Origin: Flavobacterium sp. KS-LB2
GTDB lineage: Bacteria; Bacteroidota; Bacteroidia; Flavobacteriales; Flavobacteriaceae
Direction of reading: 5' to 3'
DNA length: 64,000 bases
Assembly (NCBI RefSeq): GCF_036895565.1
Contig: NZ_CP145904.1
Coordinates: forward strand, 2,232,001 to 2,296,000
Shown: in pieces, positions 56,401-64,000 of the stretch
Layout: every line of letters starts with the position of its first letter
How positions within the stretch are numbered: the first letter of the stretch is position 1
Translations under genes and position numbers: made by a program
The notes under the pieces: generated by a model
What the model saw: the letters and a program-made list of their open reading frames with translations, nothing else
What the model was told of the DNA's origin: nothing
Databases searched by the model: none

Positions 56401-57223
56401 TACGAGTCCGAATTTCACTATCAATTATTTTGGTACTGGAAATGAAACCGCAAATAATGATGAAATTTTCGGAATGGATTACAATCGTGTCCGGATCAGA
56501 ATGTTGAAAGTTTTACCATCCATCAAAAAGGTGGGTAAATATGGTAGTGCAATCCATTTTCAAACTTCATTTGAACAAATTAGCGTGGAGGAAACCAATA
56601 ATCGATTCATAAACATTCCTGGCATTGTAAATCCTGATATTTTTGATAGCCAACAATTTGCAGGGGCAACATTGAAATATAGTTTTGAAAATTACGATAT
56701 CCCTTCATTTCCCTCTATGGGAATGGGATTTTCTATTGCTGGAACATGGAAAATGAATTTGAATGAGTCAAAAAGAAATTTTCCATCAGTAGAAACTAAA
56801 TTGAATTTTAACCATAAAATTGATGCTAATGGAAAAGTAGTTTTGGCAACTATTCTCAAAGCAAAAATGCTATTGAATAACAATTTCGAATTTTATCAAG
56901 GAGCAACTTTGGGTGGTGATTATGACTTAAGAGGCTTTAGAAACGAGCGCTTTTTAGGCAATCAATCGTTCTATCAAAGTAGTGATATCCGTTGGAATTT
57001 AGGAAAAATTAGAAAGAGCATTTTGCCTATGACTTACGGAATTCTAGGTGGTTTTGATTATGGAAGAGTTTGGCAAAAAGGAGAGAATTCAGACAAATGG
57101 CATCAGTCTTTTGGGGGAGGATTATGGCTCAACGGACTAAACGTCATTACTGCAAGAATTACTTATTTTAAAACTGCCACTGAGGAAGCCCGAATTTCTT
57201 TTGGATTAGGATTTGGATTTTAA
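53489..57223 (+). CDS. Lipoprotein phosphoesterase, kinase-like domain and outer-membrane barrel fusion
   Basis: 1244 residues. The signal ends in lipobox FQSC (Cys29). A calcineurin-like phosphoesterase follows with GDAG (Asp63), LGDNIYP, GNHDWY, LHHPL and GHDHN, a complete dimetal site. The middle (~440-690) has a kinase-like pattern: YVMRALKK (Lys482/483), GDWDRH (residues 620-625), then YKPIPRDRDQAF (Asp648, Asp650). The last ~330 residues are an Omp85/surface-antigen-like beta barrel with GGDYDLRGFRNERFLG. The whole is likely anchored in the outer membrane. NCBI-style naming would call it only metallophosphoesterase. It starts 25 bases from the divergent HD-PycTM gene. Confidence 0.88.
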   Translation: MKLFSDNCFITSNKVALMLFVSALIFQSCATHHAQFGKKTKNPVVVNGIDSSKIVHTFYLIGDAGNANEEKAQQTIGLLKDQLEKANKNATLLFLGDNIYPKGLPNTDKANERIIAESKLTNQLKLSKNFKGQTLFILGNHDWYSGIKGVERQAKFVSEYLNDKKSFLPRKGCGIDDIEINKNLILITIDSQWFLEDWDKSPTINDDCNIKSREAFFNEFESILNKNQEKTIILALHHPLMSNGTHGGQFSLKKQFFPLEQKIPLPVLGSVINLIRKTSGISPQDIQNKQYTFFTKRIKALLQSQDNVIVVSGHDHNLQYIEKDNIKQIISGAGSKSEAAKAVYPNDFSYGGNGYATLNFYENGAAKVSFYGKENNKEKLIFEQFIVAKKDDFSTKNFPTSFDKTTTATIYSTKQTDKNAFYRFLFGKHYRKYYSLPIEVKTTTIDTLFGGLKPKRAGGGHQSRSLQIVDKNGKEYVMRALKKSASRFLQAVAFKDQFIENEFKDTYAENFLLDFYTTSHPYTPFAIGNLAEKIGVSHSNPELYYVPKHKALKNFNTDFGDELYMVEERPTDSQIEVKSFGNPTAIISTEDLFKNLHKDEKYSIDEGEYIKARLFDMLIGDWDRHEDQWRWGEYKVGNKIIYKPIPRDRDQAFTKYDGALLKLVMNMPALRHMQTFNEKIKNVKWLNREPYPLDLAFLKTSDEKEWLKQAKFIQENLSDSAIENAFDNLPKEVQDVTIADIKRKLKIRKTQLQHYASDYYRVLQKTVLIVGTDKKDKFIIRQATKNKIVIEVYRSKKEGDELLYTKDFFAGKTKNIWIYGLDEDDIFEVKGNAKSNINIRLIGGQNEDSYTVENGKKVKIHDFKSKTNTYAVDPKTRVLLSDDYEASLYDYEKPKYNAFSGLPNIGFNPDDGVKIGFITNYTINKFNQNPYTQKHILIANYFFATSGYELIYNAHFPKSVGKWDLDLESQFTSPNFTINYFGTGNETANNDEIFGMDYNRVRIRMLKVLPSIKKVGKYGSAIHFQTSFEQISVEETNNRFINIPGIVNPDIFDSQQFAGATLKYSFENYDIPSFPSMGMGFSIAGTWKMNLNESKRNFPSVETKLNFNHKIDANGKVVLATILKAKMLLNNNFEFYQGATLGGDYDLRGFRNERFLGNQSFYQSSDIRWNLGKIRKSILPMTYGILGGFDYGRVWQKGENSDKWHQSFGGGLWLNGLNVITARITYFKTATEEARISFGLGFGF

Positions 57224-58084
57224 TTTTTTGATATTTACCTCATAAACATTCCCTCCTACGCTTTTGGTTTTTTCATCGGCAATAAAAAGCCTGTCGTTAT
57301 CAATAAAAGACACTGCTTCTTTTTGAGAGAAATGATTTAATTCGAGAGTGCTTTTTATTCCTTTTAAAAAATTATCACCTTCGAAATTTTCGAATAAAAA
57401 AACCGTGTCATGGGTTAAAACAGCAACTTTGGTCTCATCAGGACTTATCGTGGCGGCCGTGATTGCGCAATGATTGTAATTGTCACAGGTTTTAAATTCT
57501 CCCATCAAAACTGCTTGATGAAAACCGGGTGTGTTTGGAATTTTGTATAAAAAAGCAGTACCGTCAAAACCTTTACTTCGGTTTTTAGTAAAGAGATAGA
57601 AATTATTTTTGAATTCGAAAAAACCTTCAACATCATAAAACATTGCTGTTTTTTTTGGAGGAAAATCTTTTTGTTCTGGATATGCAAATGAAACTTTATA
57701 AGTAGGCATTGCACTCTCAGTAGCTAAAGACTTTTTATCCATTTTGTAGATACACAAATCCTTTCTTTCATTGTCATTGTTCCCAAAATCTCCAATATAA
57801 AGATTTCCTTCTTTGTCTTTTGTAATATCTTCCCAATCGATATTCTCCGTGTTTTCGATGGTAAGCGTTTTTTCAATTGCACCATTTTCAAAATTGAGCC
57901 CATAAATTTCATTTGCATTACCGCTGTCTTCTAGTGTCCAAATCAAATTACTAGAGACCAAATAGGTGATTCCCGAAACTTCTTTTAGTTTTTTTGGTAG
58001 CGAAAAAACCGTTGTTAAATTTCCTGATTCTTGCTGACAAGATAAAAAGGTGAACGCTGATAAAATGAAAATGTAGTTTCTCAT
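57206..58084 (-). CDS. Lipoprotein with SdiA-regulated-like beta-propeller fold
   Basis: 292 residues. It begins MRNYIFILSAFTFLSCQQES, where LSC is a lipobox, so a lipoprotein. The rest has repeated YWTD/propeller-like segments: LIWTLEDSGNANEIYGLNFE, NIDWEDITKDKEGNLYIGD, TAMFYDVEGFFEF and AVSFIDNDRLFIADE, resembling SdiA-regulated or phytase-like propellers. It overlaps the convergent phosphoesterase-barrel gene by 18 bases. A role next to that surface enzyme is only suggested by position. Confidence 0.82.
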   Translation of the reverse strand: MRNYIFILSAFTFLSCQQESGNLTTVFSLPKKLKEVSGITYLVSSNLIWTLEDSGNANEIYGLNFENGAIEKTLTIENTENIDWEDITKDKEGNLYIGDFGNNDNERKDLCIYKMDKKSLATESAMPTYKVSFAYPEQKDFPPKKTAMFYDVEGFFEFKNNFYLFTKNRSKGFDGTAFLYKIPNTPGFHQAVLMGEFKTCDNYNHCAITAATISPDETKVAVLTHDTVFLFENFEGDNFLKGIKSTLELNHFSQKEAVSFIDNDRLFIADEKTKSVGGNVYEVNIKKLKSKS

Positions 58085-58160
58085 AATTGAAGTAATGTAA
58101 ATAAATTGTGGGTATTCGTATTGAAAGTTAAATGATTATTTCAGCCACAAATTATAAAGA

Positions 58161-59228
58161 CTAAAATCCGGTGTTAAATAAATTCGTGTTTTTAAAATTT
58201 CTTGTAATAAATCCAAAAGCTGCACTCATGATATTACCCATAGATTTGGCTTTTTTAAAATTCAAATCATTGGTATAACGGTACAATTCTAATTGCAATT
58301 GTTTCAAATGTTCTTCGGGAGCGATAACATCATCTCCCATAATTTGTAATAATCTTTTAATACGATTTTCGGCTGAATGAATTCTTTTTGCAAGAACCGC
58401 TCTTTCTTCATCTTTATATTGCTCAATAGAACTGTTTTGAAGTTTGTCTTTAACCAATTTTACCATAGGATAATTTTCTTTAAAAAATTGAGGACGGTAA
58501 ACTTTAAAATTCCCTTCATAGCACTGCTGGTCAAAATCGATAGCACGAATTTTATAAACAACATGGTCAAAATCATGTGTAGGAACTATTACATAATTAT
58601 AGGAACGCATGTCGCCAAGTAATCGTATCATGCAACGTTCATTGAATTTTACAAACTCTTTAGCAATTTGTGCTTTCTCAGTTTCGGTACAATCTGACAA
58701 AAGTGTTTTTATAAAAACATCTCCTGGAATTCCCATGATATGTTCCTCTATCAGAGTATCATTATACACTAGAAAATTGATTTTATCTGGAGATAAAATA
58801 TGCTCTAATTCTAGTCCGTAAATACGGGAAGCATCGGCTTTCTTGATGTAAAAATGAGTATAATTATCATTCAATATGTTTCTGACTTTTATTCGAAAAG
58901 GTTTCGAGTTCCCAAAAGTACAGTAATCAATGGAATCCACATTCAAAAATTTTAGAATTCCCAGATTACCATCAGAATGCAATAACGAATAGATTTTTTT
59001 TAGCGTTAAATCAATTTCTTGTCTTTCAAATTCAGTATAATAGACTCTAACCCATAAAGTATCCTCTTCATTTTTATCATAAACATTTACAGATCCTGAA
59101 AAGCGCAATAAATCATCATAAAAAATAGGCACTTTTGACAGACGATCAAAACGCCCCAAGTATTCCAAAAGTGATTTATTTATTGGATACGATGGTTTTT
59201 TAAACAGCATTACTGGCTCACTACTCAT
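58161..59228 (-). CDS. Predicted kinase-like protein of unknown substrate
   Basis: 355 residues, no signal peptide. It carries a kinase-like core: HFYIKKADASRIYGLELE (Lys129/130 and a possible helix-C Glu), a hinge (LIEEHIMGIPGD), RLLGDMRSYNYVIV (Asp206, Asn211) as catalytic loop and YKIRAIDFDQQC (Asp231, Asp233) as the metal-binding motif. The same spacing, L-[LI]-G-D ... YK ... D-x-D-Q, is found in the 1244-residue neighbour. It should bind ATP, if the fold is right, but the substrate is unknown. Conserved hypothetical in Bacteroidota, as far as I can tell. Confidence 0.75.
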   Translation of the reverse strand: MSSEPVMLFKKPSYPINKSLLEYLGRFDRLSKVPIFYDDLLRFSGSVNVYDKNEEDTLWVRVYYTEFERQEIDLTLKKIYSLLHSDGNLGILKFLNVDSIDYCTFGNSKPFRIKVRNILNDNYTHFYIKKADASRIYGLELEHILSPDKINFLVYNDTLIEEHIMGIPGDVFIKTLLSDCTETEKAQIAKEFVKFNERCMIRLLGDMRSYNYVIVPTHDFDHVVYKIRAIDFDQQCYEGNFKVYRPQFFKENYPMVKLVKDKLQNSSIEQYKDEERAVLAKRIHSAENRIKRLLQIMGDDVIAPEEHLKQLQLELYRYTNDLNFKKAKSMGNIMSAAFGFITRNFKNTNLFNTGF

Positions 59229-59614
59229 TAGAAAAAGAATTTAATACAAAATTACAATAAATTAAGCCGTTGAAGGCTACTCTTTTTTAAATATATACTT
59301 TCAACATAAGTCTAGTTACAAGCATTAAATGGTTTTTATTTTTATGTAAGTTAAATGTTTTTATCAGACAGAAGTAACGAAATTATAATGAGTTACAAAT
59401 TTCAAATCCTTAATTATTAGATAAAACCTGACTTTTTATTTTAAATGAATTAAAACACAAAAAACACAAAAACCACTAAATACAAGCACTTTAACTATTA
59501 CCCCATGAAAATAAAATTATTTCTAATTATTTTTTTTGTTAAAAAAGGATGGCACCAAAATATAAACTTTATATTTGGTTGTCCCCAAGACAATTAAAAA
59601 TTTAAACCCTACTA
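59229..59614. other. 386-base intergenic stretch before the PAS kinase
   Basis: No convincing coding frame. Near the right end an inverted repeat (CCAAAATATAAA at 59555-59566 with TTTATATTTGG at 59568-59578) holds a -7 box TATATTTG (59570-59577) in its right arm. A small leader hairpin TTGTC-CCCAA-GACAA (59579-59593) follows. The left 300 bases show nothing I recognise. Confidence 0.5.
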
Positions 59615-61444
59615 ATGACAAATAAGCTTGAACTTTATTTCAAGGCTGCACAATCAGCTAAAATTGGAATATGGAAAATGAACATTTTAACTAATGAGGT
59701 ATTTTGGGACGCTGTTACAAAATGTATCCTTGAAGTTCCTGAAGATTTTGAGCCTATAAATGGAAGTGGTATAAACTTTTATTCACCAGGCGAAAATAGA
59801 GATCGAATTAAATTACTTGTCGAAAGAGCCATCAATGAAGGCGTTTCATTTGATGATAAATTTCAGATTACCACAGCAAAAAATAATATTAAATACATTG
59901 AATGTATCTGTCAGGTAGAAGTTGTAGACGGAAAGCCAATGAATTTATTGGGCACATTTCAAGACATTACAAATGAGCAAAATTTAATAAATGAATTACA
60001 ATTAAGCGTTGAGAAATTTTCTTCTATTTTTTCCAGTGCCAATGATGCCATTTTTATTATTGACACTTCAAATGGATTAATTACAGACTGTAATCCCAGA
60101 TCATCAGAGCTTACAGGATATAATAACTTTGAATTGAAAGGTTCACATAATTCAAAATTATTTCCAGAGGAATTTAGAAGAGAACTTCGGTTTTTTCTGA
60201 AATACAATCTAGACCGAAACGAATATACCATCAATGAAACGTATATCAAGACAAAATCTGGAGAAACAATACCCGTAGAAATAGCCTCAGGAAAAAAATT
60301 TGTAGTGGATAATATAACCTACTTGGTTTGTTTCATAAGAGATATTAGCGAAAGAAAAAATGTTGAAGCTAAATTGAGTTTATTATCACTTGCAGCCTCT
60401 GAAACTACAGATACCATTGTTATTGCAAATGAAAATGGAGAAGCAGTGTGGGCAAATCAAGCTTATTTAGATCTAACCGGTTTGAGTATGGGAGAAGTTA
60501 TAGGACAAAAACCAGGCTATTTATCCATAGGTCCTGAAACTGATTTAAATGCTTCCTCATTAATGAGAAAAGCAATTAAAAATAAAGAAAGCATCAAAAT
60601 CACAATTTTAAATTATAATAAAAACAAGGAAAAATATTGGTTTGAACTCAATATAACTACCGTATTTGATAGTAATAACAACTTCATTAACTTCATTGGT
60701 GTGGGTCGAAACGTAACTCACAGAATTGAAAAAGAGTTTGAACTTAAACGATTATTGGATGTAACTAGTAGTCAAAATAATAAACTATATAATTTTACCC
60801 ATATCGTTTCCCACAATATACGCTCCCATACGAGTAATTTATCAATGGTAGTGGACGTGATTGAAAATACAGATGATATTGAAGAGAAACTTTCTTATTT
60901 TGATTTATTTAAAGAAGGAACTGAAAAACTTTCCGAATCCATCGAATATTTGAATGAAATTATCACAATTCAACAAAAAACAAATATTGAAAAGACTAAG
61001 ATTCAATTAAAGAATGAAATAGAAAAAACAAAAATGGCATTGAGCTTGGCCATTAAGGATAGTGAAATAAAGATTACACATACCATTCCAGAAGATCTTG
61101 TTGTTACTGCAATTCCAGCTTACTTAGATAGTATTTTGTTGAATTTATTCACAAATGCCATTAAATATAAATCACCCGAACGGAAAGCTACTTTAGAGAT
61201 TAGTCACGAAATTATTGACAACTACACCGTTATCAACTTTAAAGATAACGGATTAGGATTGAATTTAAAAAAAAATGGGCATAAAATTTTTGGAATGTAC
61301 AAAACCTTTCATGGCAATGAAGACGCAAAAGGAATTGGATTATTTATAACCAAAAACCAACTCGAAGCTATGAATGGTAAAATTGAAATAGAAAGCGAAG
61401 TCGGACAAGGTTCTAATTTTAAAATTTATTTAAATGAAAAATAA
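59615..61444 (+). CDS. PAS-domain sensor histidine kinase
   Basis: 609 residues, soluble. Three PAS domains at about 5-120, 128-250 (KFSSIFSSANDAIFIIDTSN) and 260-380 (DTIVIANENGEAVWANQAYL) precede a dimerisation helix with the phosphorylated histidine in FTHIVSHNIRSHTSNL (His400), a flavobacterial variant of the H-box. The ATPase domain has LNLFTNAIKYKSPERKA, NGLGLNLKKNGHKIFG and GIGLFITKNQLEAM. It probably senses an internal cue and passes phosphate to the next gene's product. The two frames overlap by 11 bases. Confidence 0.95.
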   Translation: MTNKLELYFKAAQSAKIGIWKMNILTNEVFWDAVTKCILEVPEDFEPINGSGINFYSPGENRDRIKLLVERAINEGVSFDDKFQITTAKNNIKYIECICQVEVVDGKPMNLLGTFQDITNEQNLINELQLSVEKFSSIFSSANDAIFIIDTSNGLITDCNPRSSELTGYNNFELKGSHNSKLFPEEFRRELRFFLKYNLDRNEYTINETYIKTKSGETIPVEIASGKKFVVDNITYLVCFIRDISERKNVEAKLSLLSLAASETTDTIVIANENGEAVWANQAYLDLTGLSMGEVIGQKPGYLSIGPETDLNASSLMRKAIKNKESIKITILNYNKNKEKYWFELNITTVFDSNNNFINFIGVGRNVTHRIEKEFELKRLLDVTSSQNNKLYNFTHIVSHNIRSHTSNLSMVVDVIENTDDIEEKLSYFDLFKEGTEKLSESIEYLNEIITIQQKTNIEKTKIQLKNEIEKTKMALSLAIKDSEIKITHTIPEDLVVTAIPAYLDSILLNLFTNAIKYKSPERKATLEISHEIIDNYTVINFKDNGLGLNLKKNGHKIFGMYKTFHGNEDAKGIGLFITKNQLEAMNGKIEIESEVGQGSNFKIYLNEK

Positions 61445-61835
61445 ATTAACATACATTATTGATGATGACAAATTAACCGTAAAATTGATGAGCATTCTTA
61501 TCTCTAAAAGTAAGTTTTGCGAAGAAATTCATTCCTTTAATAATGCTCAATTTGCCATTGATAAATTAAAAGAAAATTGGAATGAAACTGATATACTTCC
61601 AGATGCCATTTTACTTGATTTAAACATGCCAGTAATGGATGGGTGGCAGTTTTTGGACGAATTTATTCATTTACCCATAAAAAAAGAAATTTCAATTTTT
61701 ATTATGACCTCTTCTATTGATCCTGCAGATATAGAAATGGCGAAAAAATATGATGTCATAAAAGATTATATAATGAAACCTATTACTGCAAACAAATTAG
61801 ATATGCTATGCAAATTGATGTCTAAAATAAACTAA
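61434..61835 (+). CDS. Single-domain response regulator
   Basis: 133 residues, a receiver domain alone: YIIDDDKLTVKLM with the acidic pair, the phospho-acceptor Asp62 in ILLDLNMPVMDGW, Thr/Ser in FIMTSSID and Lys in YIMKPITANK. No output domain, so it acts by protein contact or relays phosphate, as in CheY. The start overlaps the kinase end by 11 bases, so they are translationally coupled and a cognate pair. Confidence 0.95.
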   Translation: MKNKLTYIIDDDKLTVKLMSILISKSKFCEEIHSFNNAQFAIDKLKENWNETDILPDAILLDLNMPVMDGWQFLDEFIHLPIKKEISIFIMTSSIDPADIEMAKKYDVIKDYIMKPITANKLDMLCKLMSKIN

Positions 61836-61900
61836 TTTAATTTCAGCGGTAACAATTTCCTGTCTTGTTCGTCCTATAGTAAACCAAAAAGACGAACCCA

Positions 61901-62812
61901 TTGGAAACGATACTTTCTATCAAAAATCTCAACAAACGTTATGGCTCACTTCAAGCCCTTAAAAACGTTTCTTTCGACATACATAAAGGCAATGTATACG
62001 GAATTCTAGGTCCTAACGGAAGCGGAAAATCAACAACTTTAGGAATCGTTTTAAACGTGGTCAATAAAACCTCCGGTGAATATAGCTGGTTTAATGGTTC
62101 AATGGAAACTCATGAAGCGCTAAAAAAAGTAGGAGCAATTATAGAAAGACCTAATTTCTATCCTTACATGACTGCCAAAGAAAATCTAGAACTAGTTTGT
62201 AAGATTAAAGGAATCAACTATACAAAAGTTGATGAAAAACTAGAATTAGTAGGTTTAGTAGACAGACAAAACAGTAAATTCAGTACGTTTTCATTGGGAA
62301 TGAAACAGCGGTTGGCCATTGCTTCTGCCCTACTGAATGATCCAGAAATTTTAATTCTTGATGAACCCACCAATGGTTTAGATCCTCAAGGGATTCATCA
62401 AATTAGAGATATCATTAAACAAATTGCCTCAAAAGGAACTACTATTTTACTCGCTTCTCATTTATTGGACGAAGTAGAAAAAGTATGTACTCATGTTTTG
62501 GTTTTAAGAAAAGGAGAAATTTTATACACTGGTTTAGTTGATGGAATGTCAGCTAATGAAGGATTTTTTGAATTACAAGCTGATGACACTGAACATTTAA
62601 TCCTAACTGTTAAAACGCATCCTGCCATTAAAAATGTGGTAAATGAGGATGGGAAAGTTTTGGTTTACCTGAAAAATGATTTAGACGCAAAAGAATTGAA
62701 TCAATTTCTTTTTGAAAAAAACATCATACTCAATCATTTAGTAAAACGTAAAAACAGCTTAGAAGAACAATTTTTAGAACTGACTAATGGCAACCCAACT
62801 TTCAAAAACTAA
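61901..62812 (+). CDS. ABC transporter ATP-binding protein
   Basis: 303 residues. Walker A GPNGSGKST, Q-loop region, signature FSLGMKQRL and Walker B ILILDEPTNGLDP are all complete. A C-terminal ~70-residue extension follows (after LDEVEKVCTHVLVLRKGE), as in ABC-2 drug and lipid exporters such as NatA or CcmA-like proteins. It lies 3 bases before the permease gene. Its substrate is unknown. Confidence 0.95.
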   Translation: METILSIKNLNKRYGSLQALKNVSFDIHKGNVYGILGPNGSGKSTTLGIVLNVVNKTSGEYSWFNGSMETHEALKKVGAIIERPNFYPYMTAKENLELVCKIKGINYTKVDEKLELVGLVDRQNSKFSTFSLGMKQRLAIASALLNDPEILILDEPTNGLDPQGIHQIRDIIKQIASKGTTILLASHLLDEVEKVCTHVLVLRKGEILYTGLVDGMSANEGFFELQADDTEHLILTVKTHPAIKNVVNEDGKVLVYLKNDLDAKELNQFLFEKNIILNHLVKRKNSLEEQFLELTNGNPTFKN

Positions 62813-62815
62813 ATC

Positions 62816-63652
62816 ATGAAAAGATTACTCTCCATAGAACTGCAAAAAATTTGGAAAAATAAAGCTAGCCGTGTTTTAACATTGTCCTATTTTATTCTTT
62901 TAACCTTTATAGCTTTAATAGCCTCCATAAAATTTGATCTTGGTATTTTTAAATTCCATCTTGCTGAGATGGGAATTTTTAATTTCCCTTTCATCTGGCA
63001 TTTCAACACATATATTGCAGCAATACTAAAACTATTTTTAGCAATAGTAATAGTCTCCATGATGGCAAACGAGTATAGTTATGGAACACTAAAACAAAAC
63101 TTAATAGACGGAATGAGTAAAAAGGAATTTATACAATCTAAATTCCTAACTGTCGTTCTATTTGCAACAGTATCAACTGTTTTTATTTTTATAATGTCAC
63201 TCATTTTAGGAATAAGTTACTCTTCCTATACGGAGTTTAGTATTGTCTTCTCTGATTTAGAATACCTTTTAGCTTATTTTGTTAAACTAGTTGGTTTTTT
63301 CTCTTTCTGTTTATTTTTAGGAATATTAGTAAAACGCTCTGCTTTTGCATTAGGATTTCTTTTGGTTTGGAATATCATCGAAGGAATCATTAATGGAGTT
63401 TTAACTTTTAAAGTATTCCCTAACAGCGATACGGCAGCATCTATTACTCAGTTTTTACCGTTACAATCCATGTCTAATTTGATAGTAGAACCTTTTAGTA
63501 GATTGTCTGTGGTGAAAAACTTGGGAACTCAAATTGGTTTGGATAATATTAAAGAATACAATGTTTCAATATTCTCAATTACTATCGTGTTACTTTGGAC
63601 CGTAATTTTTATTTTCCTTTCGTATCGATTATTAAAAAATAGAGATTTGTAG
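62816..63652 (+). CDS. ABC-2 type transporter permease
   Basis: 278 residues with six membrane helices. It starts MKRLLSIELQKIWKNKASRV, the usual ABC-2 N-terminal amphipathic segment, and has EYSYGTLKQNLIDGMSKKEF, a permease loop that contacts the ATPase. Together with the preceding ATPase it makes a two-gene exporter. The substrate is unknown. Confidence 0.93.
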   Translation: MKRLLSIELQKIWKNKASRVLTLSYFILLTFIALIASIKFDLGIFKFHLAEMGIFNFPFIWHFNTYIAAILKLFLAIVIVSMMANEYSYGTLKQNLIDGMSKKEFIQSKFLTVVLFATVSTVFIFIMSLILGISYSSYTEFSIVFSDLEYLLAYFVKLVGFFSFCLFLGILVKRSAFALGFLLVWNIIEGIINGVLTFKVFPNSDTAASITQFLPLQSMSNLIVEPFSRLSVVKNLGTQIGLDNIKEYNVSIFSITIVLLWTVIFIFLSYRLLKNRDL

Positions 63653-63663
63653 TATCTTTACAC

Positions 63664-64000
63664 ATGATGAAATGTGTAAAAATACTATTATTTTATATTT
63701 TTATTAGTTGCACTACATTTAATGTGACTGCACAATCTATTTCCGTAAATGACTCTTACACAGCGCAGCAACTTATTGAAAACATCTTAGTAAATAGTTC
63801 CTGCGCCAATGTTTCTAATTTCGTTGTAAAAGGAGATCCTTTTTCTGGCAGTCAAAATAGCTACGGATATTTTAATAATCAAGGTGGTAGTTTTCCTTTT
63901 ACAGAAGGTGTTCTTTTGAGCACTTGGAGCAGTAATAAATCTGAAGGGCCTTTTATAAGAAACCTCGGAGGAGGAAATTCTTCTTGGTCAGGAGATAGCG
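63664..64000 (+). CDS. Choice-of-anchor L domain protein, 3' end outside window
   Basis: The frame runs open to the window's right edge. It begins MMKCVKILLFYIFISCTTFN with a signal peptide, then ISVNDSYTAQQLIENILVN and SNFVVKGDPFSGSQNSYGYF, the choice-of-anchor L domain found at the N-terminus of large flavobacterial surface or secreted proteins, many with a type IX secretion C-terminal domain. That C-terminal part is outside the window. At 63664 and 63667 there are two adjacent ATG codons; I chose the first. Confidence 0.85.
   Translation, partial: MMKCVKILLFYIFISCTTFNVTAQSISVNDSYTAQQLIENILVNSSCANVSNFVVKGDPFSGSQNSYGYFNNQGGSFPFTEGVLLSTWSSNKSEGPFIRNLGGGNSSWSGDS

Noticed and set aside
59505..59597. 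Thirty-codon frame before the PAS kinase
   Set aside because: It spans the likely kinase promoter and looks like chance AT-rich sequence.

Overview
The window reads as an AT-rich Bacteroidota chromosome, most likely a Flavobacterium. Supporting signs are TAnnTTTG-type -7 promoter boxes before many genes, a fused ccoNO cbb3 oxidase gene, DUF349 and DUF5606 proteins, GxxExxY and 2TM-domain families, a LytTR/LytS pair, and a choice-of-anchor-L secreted protein at the right edge. I see no rRNA, tRNA or CRISPR array. Almost all of it is ordinary vertically inherited gene content, with a few accessory or decaying elements.

Layout. 1-6.9 kb: class III aminotransferase (cut by the left edge), TPR protein, aroE, a DUF349 protein and two small membrane-anchored unknowns. 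Two copies of one structured intergenic repeat follow the aminotransferase and aroE. 7-18.1 kb: a microaerobic respiration block with hemN, the minus-strand ccoS-ccoNO-ccoQ-ccoP-ccoG-ccoH-SafE cluster, the copper ATPase ccoI and a divergent Crp/Fnr regulator. 18.1-27.3 kb: amino-acid permease, mazG, DUF5606, def, a FUSC membrane protein, mqo, ruvX and dapD. 27.3-32 kb: surface polysaccharide genes (Stealth protein, nucleotidyltransferase, CDP-glycerol transferase-like protein, family 2 glycosyltransferase, LPS kinase-like protein). 32.2-36.7 kb: tsaC, an inverted-repeat-bounded GxxExxY gene, cca, ctaA and a CDP-alcohol phosphatidyltransferase. 37-43.8 kb: a csbD pseudogene, a LytTR/LytS module with three 2TM domains, a TPR-like protein, a TonB-dependent receptor and a YciI protein. 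43.9-49.7 kb: maa-like acetyltransferase, VOC protein, ClC channel, HPP protein, pRiA4b ORF-3-like protein, nucleoid-associated protein and small unknowns. 49.9-64 kb: GAF protein, HD-PycTM protein, a 1244-aa phosphoesterase/kinase-like/outer-membrane-barrel fusion, a lipoprotein, a second kinase-like protein, a PAS kinase plus response regulator, an ABC exporter and the start of a secreted protein.

The best-supported regulatory finding is a small Crp/Fnr regulon. Near-identical palindromes (consensus TGAYAWTTRTCA) lie before hemN, before ccoS and between ccoI and the crp/fnr gene. In three of the four promoters the palindrome centre is exactly 29.5 nt upstream of the first base of the -7 box, which places it near -41.5 as expected for a class II activator. 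The most novel protein architecture is the 1244-aa fusion at 53.5-57.2 kb. Its middle part carries a kinase-like active-site pattern that recurs in the predicted kinase-like gene at 58.2-59.2 kb. Other points of interest are a GxxExxY gene inside perfect 18-bp inverted repeats with an apparently empty relative 2.6 kb away, and an HD domain joined to a Pycsar-type membrane effector domain with no cyclase nearby.
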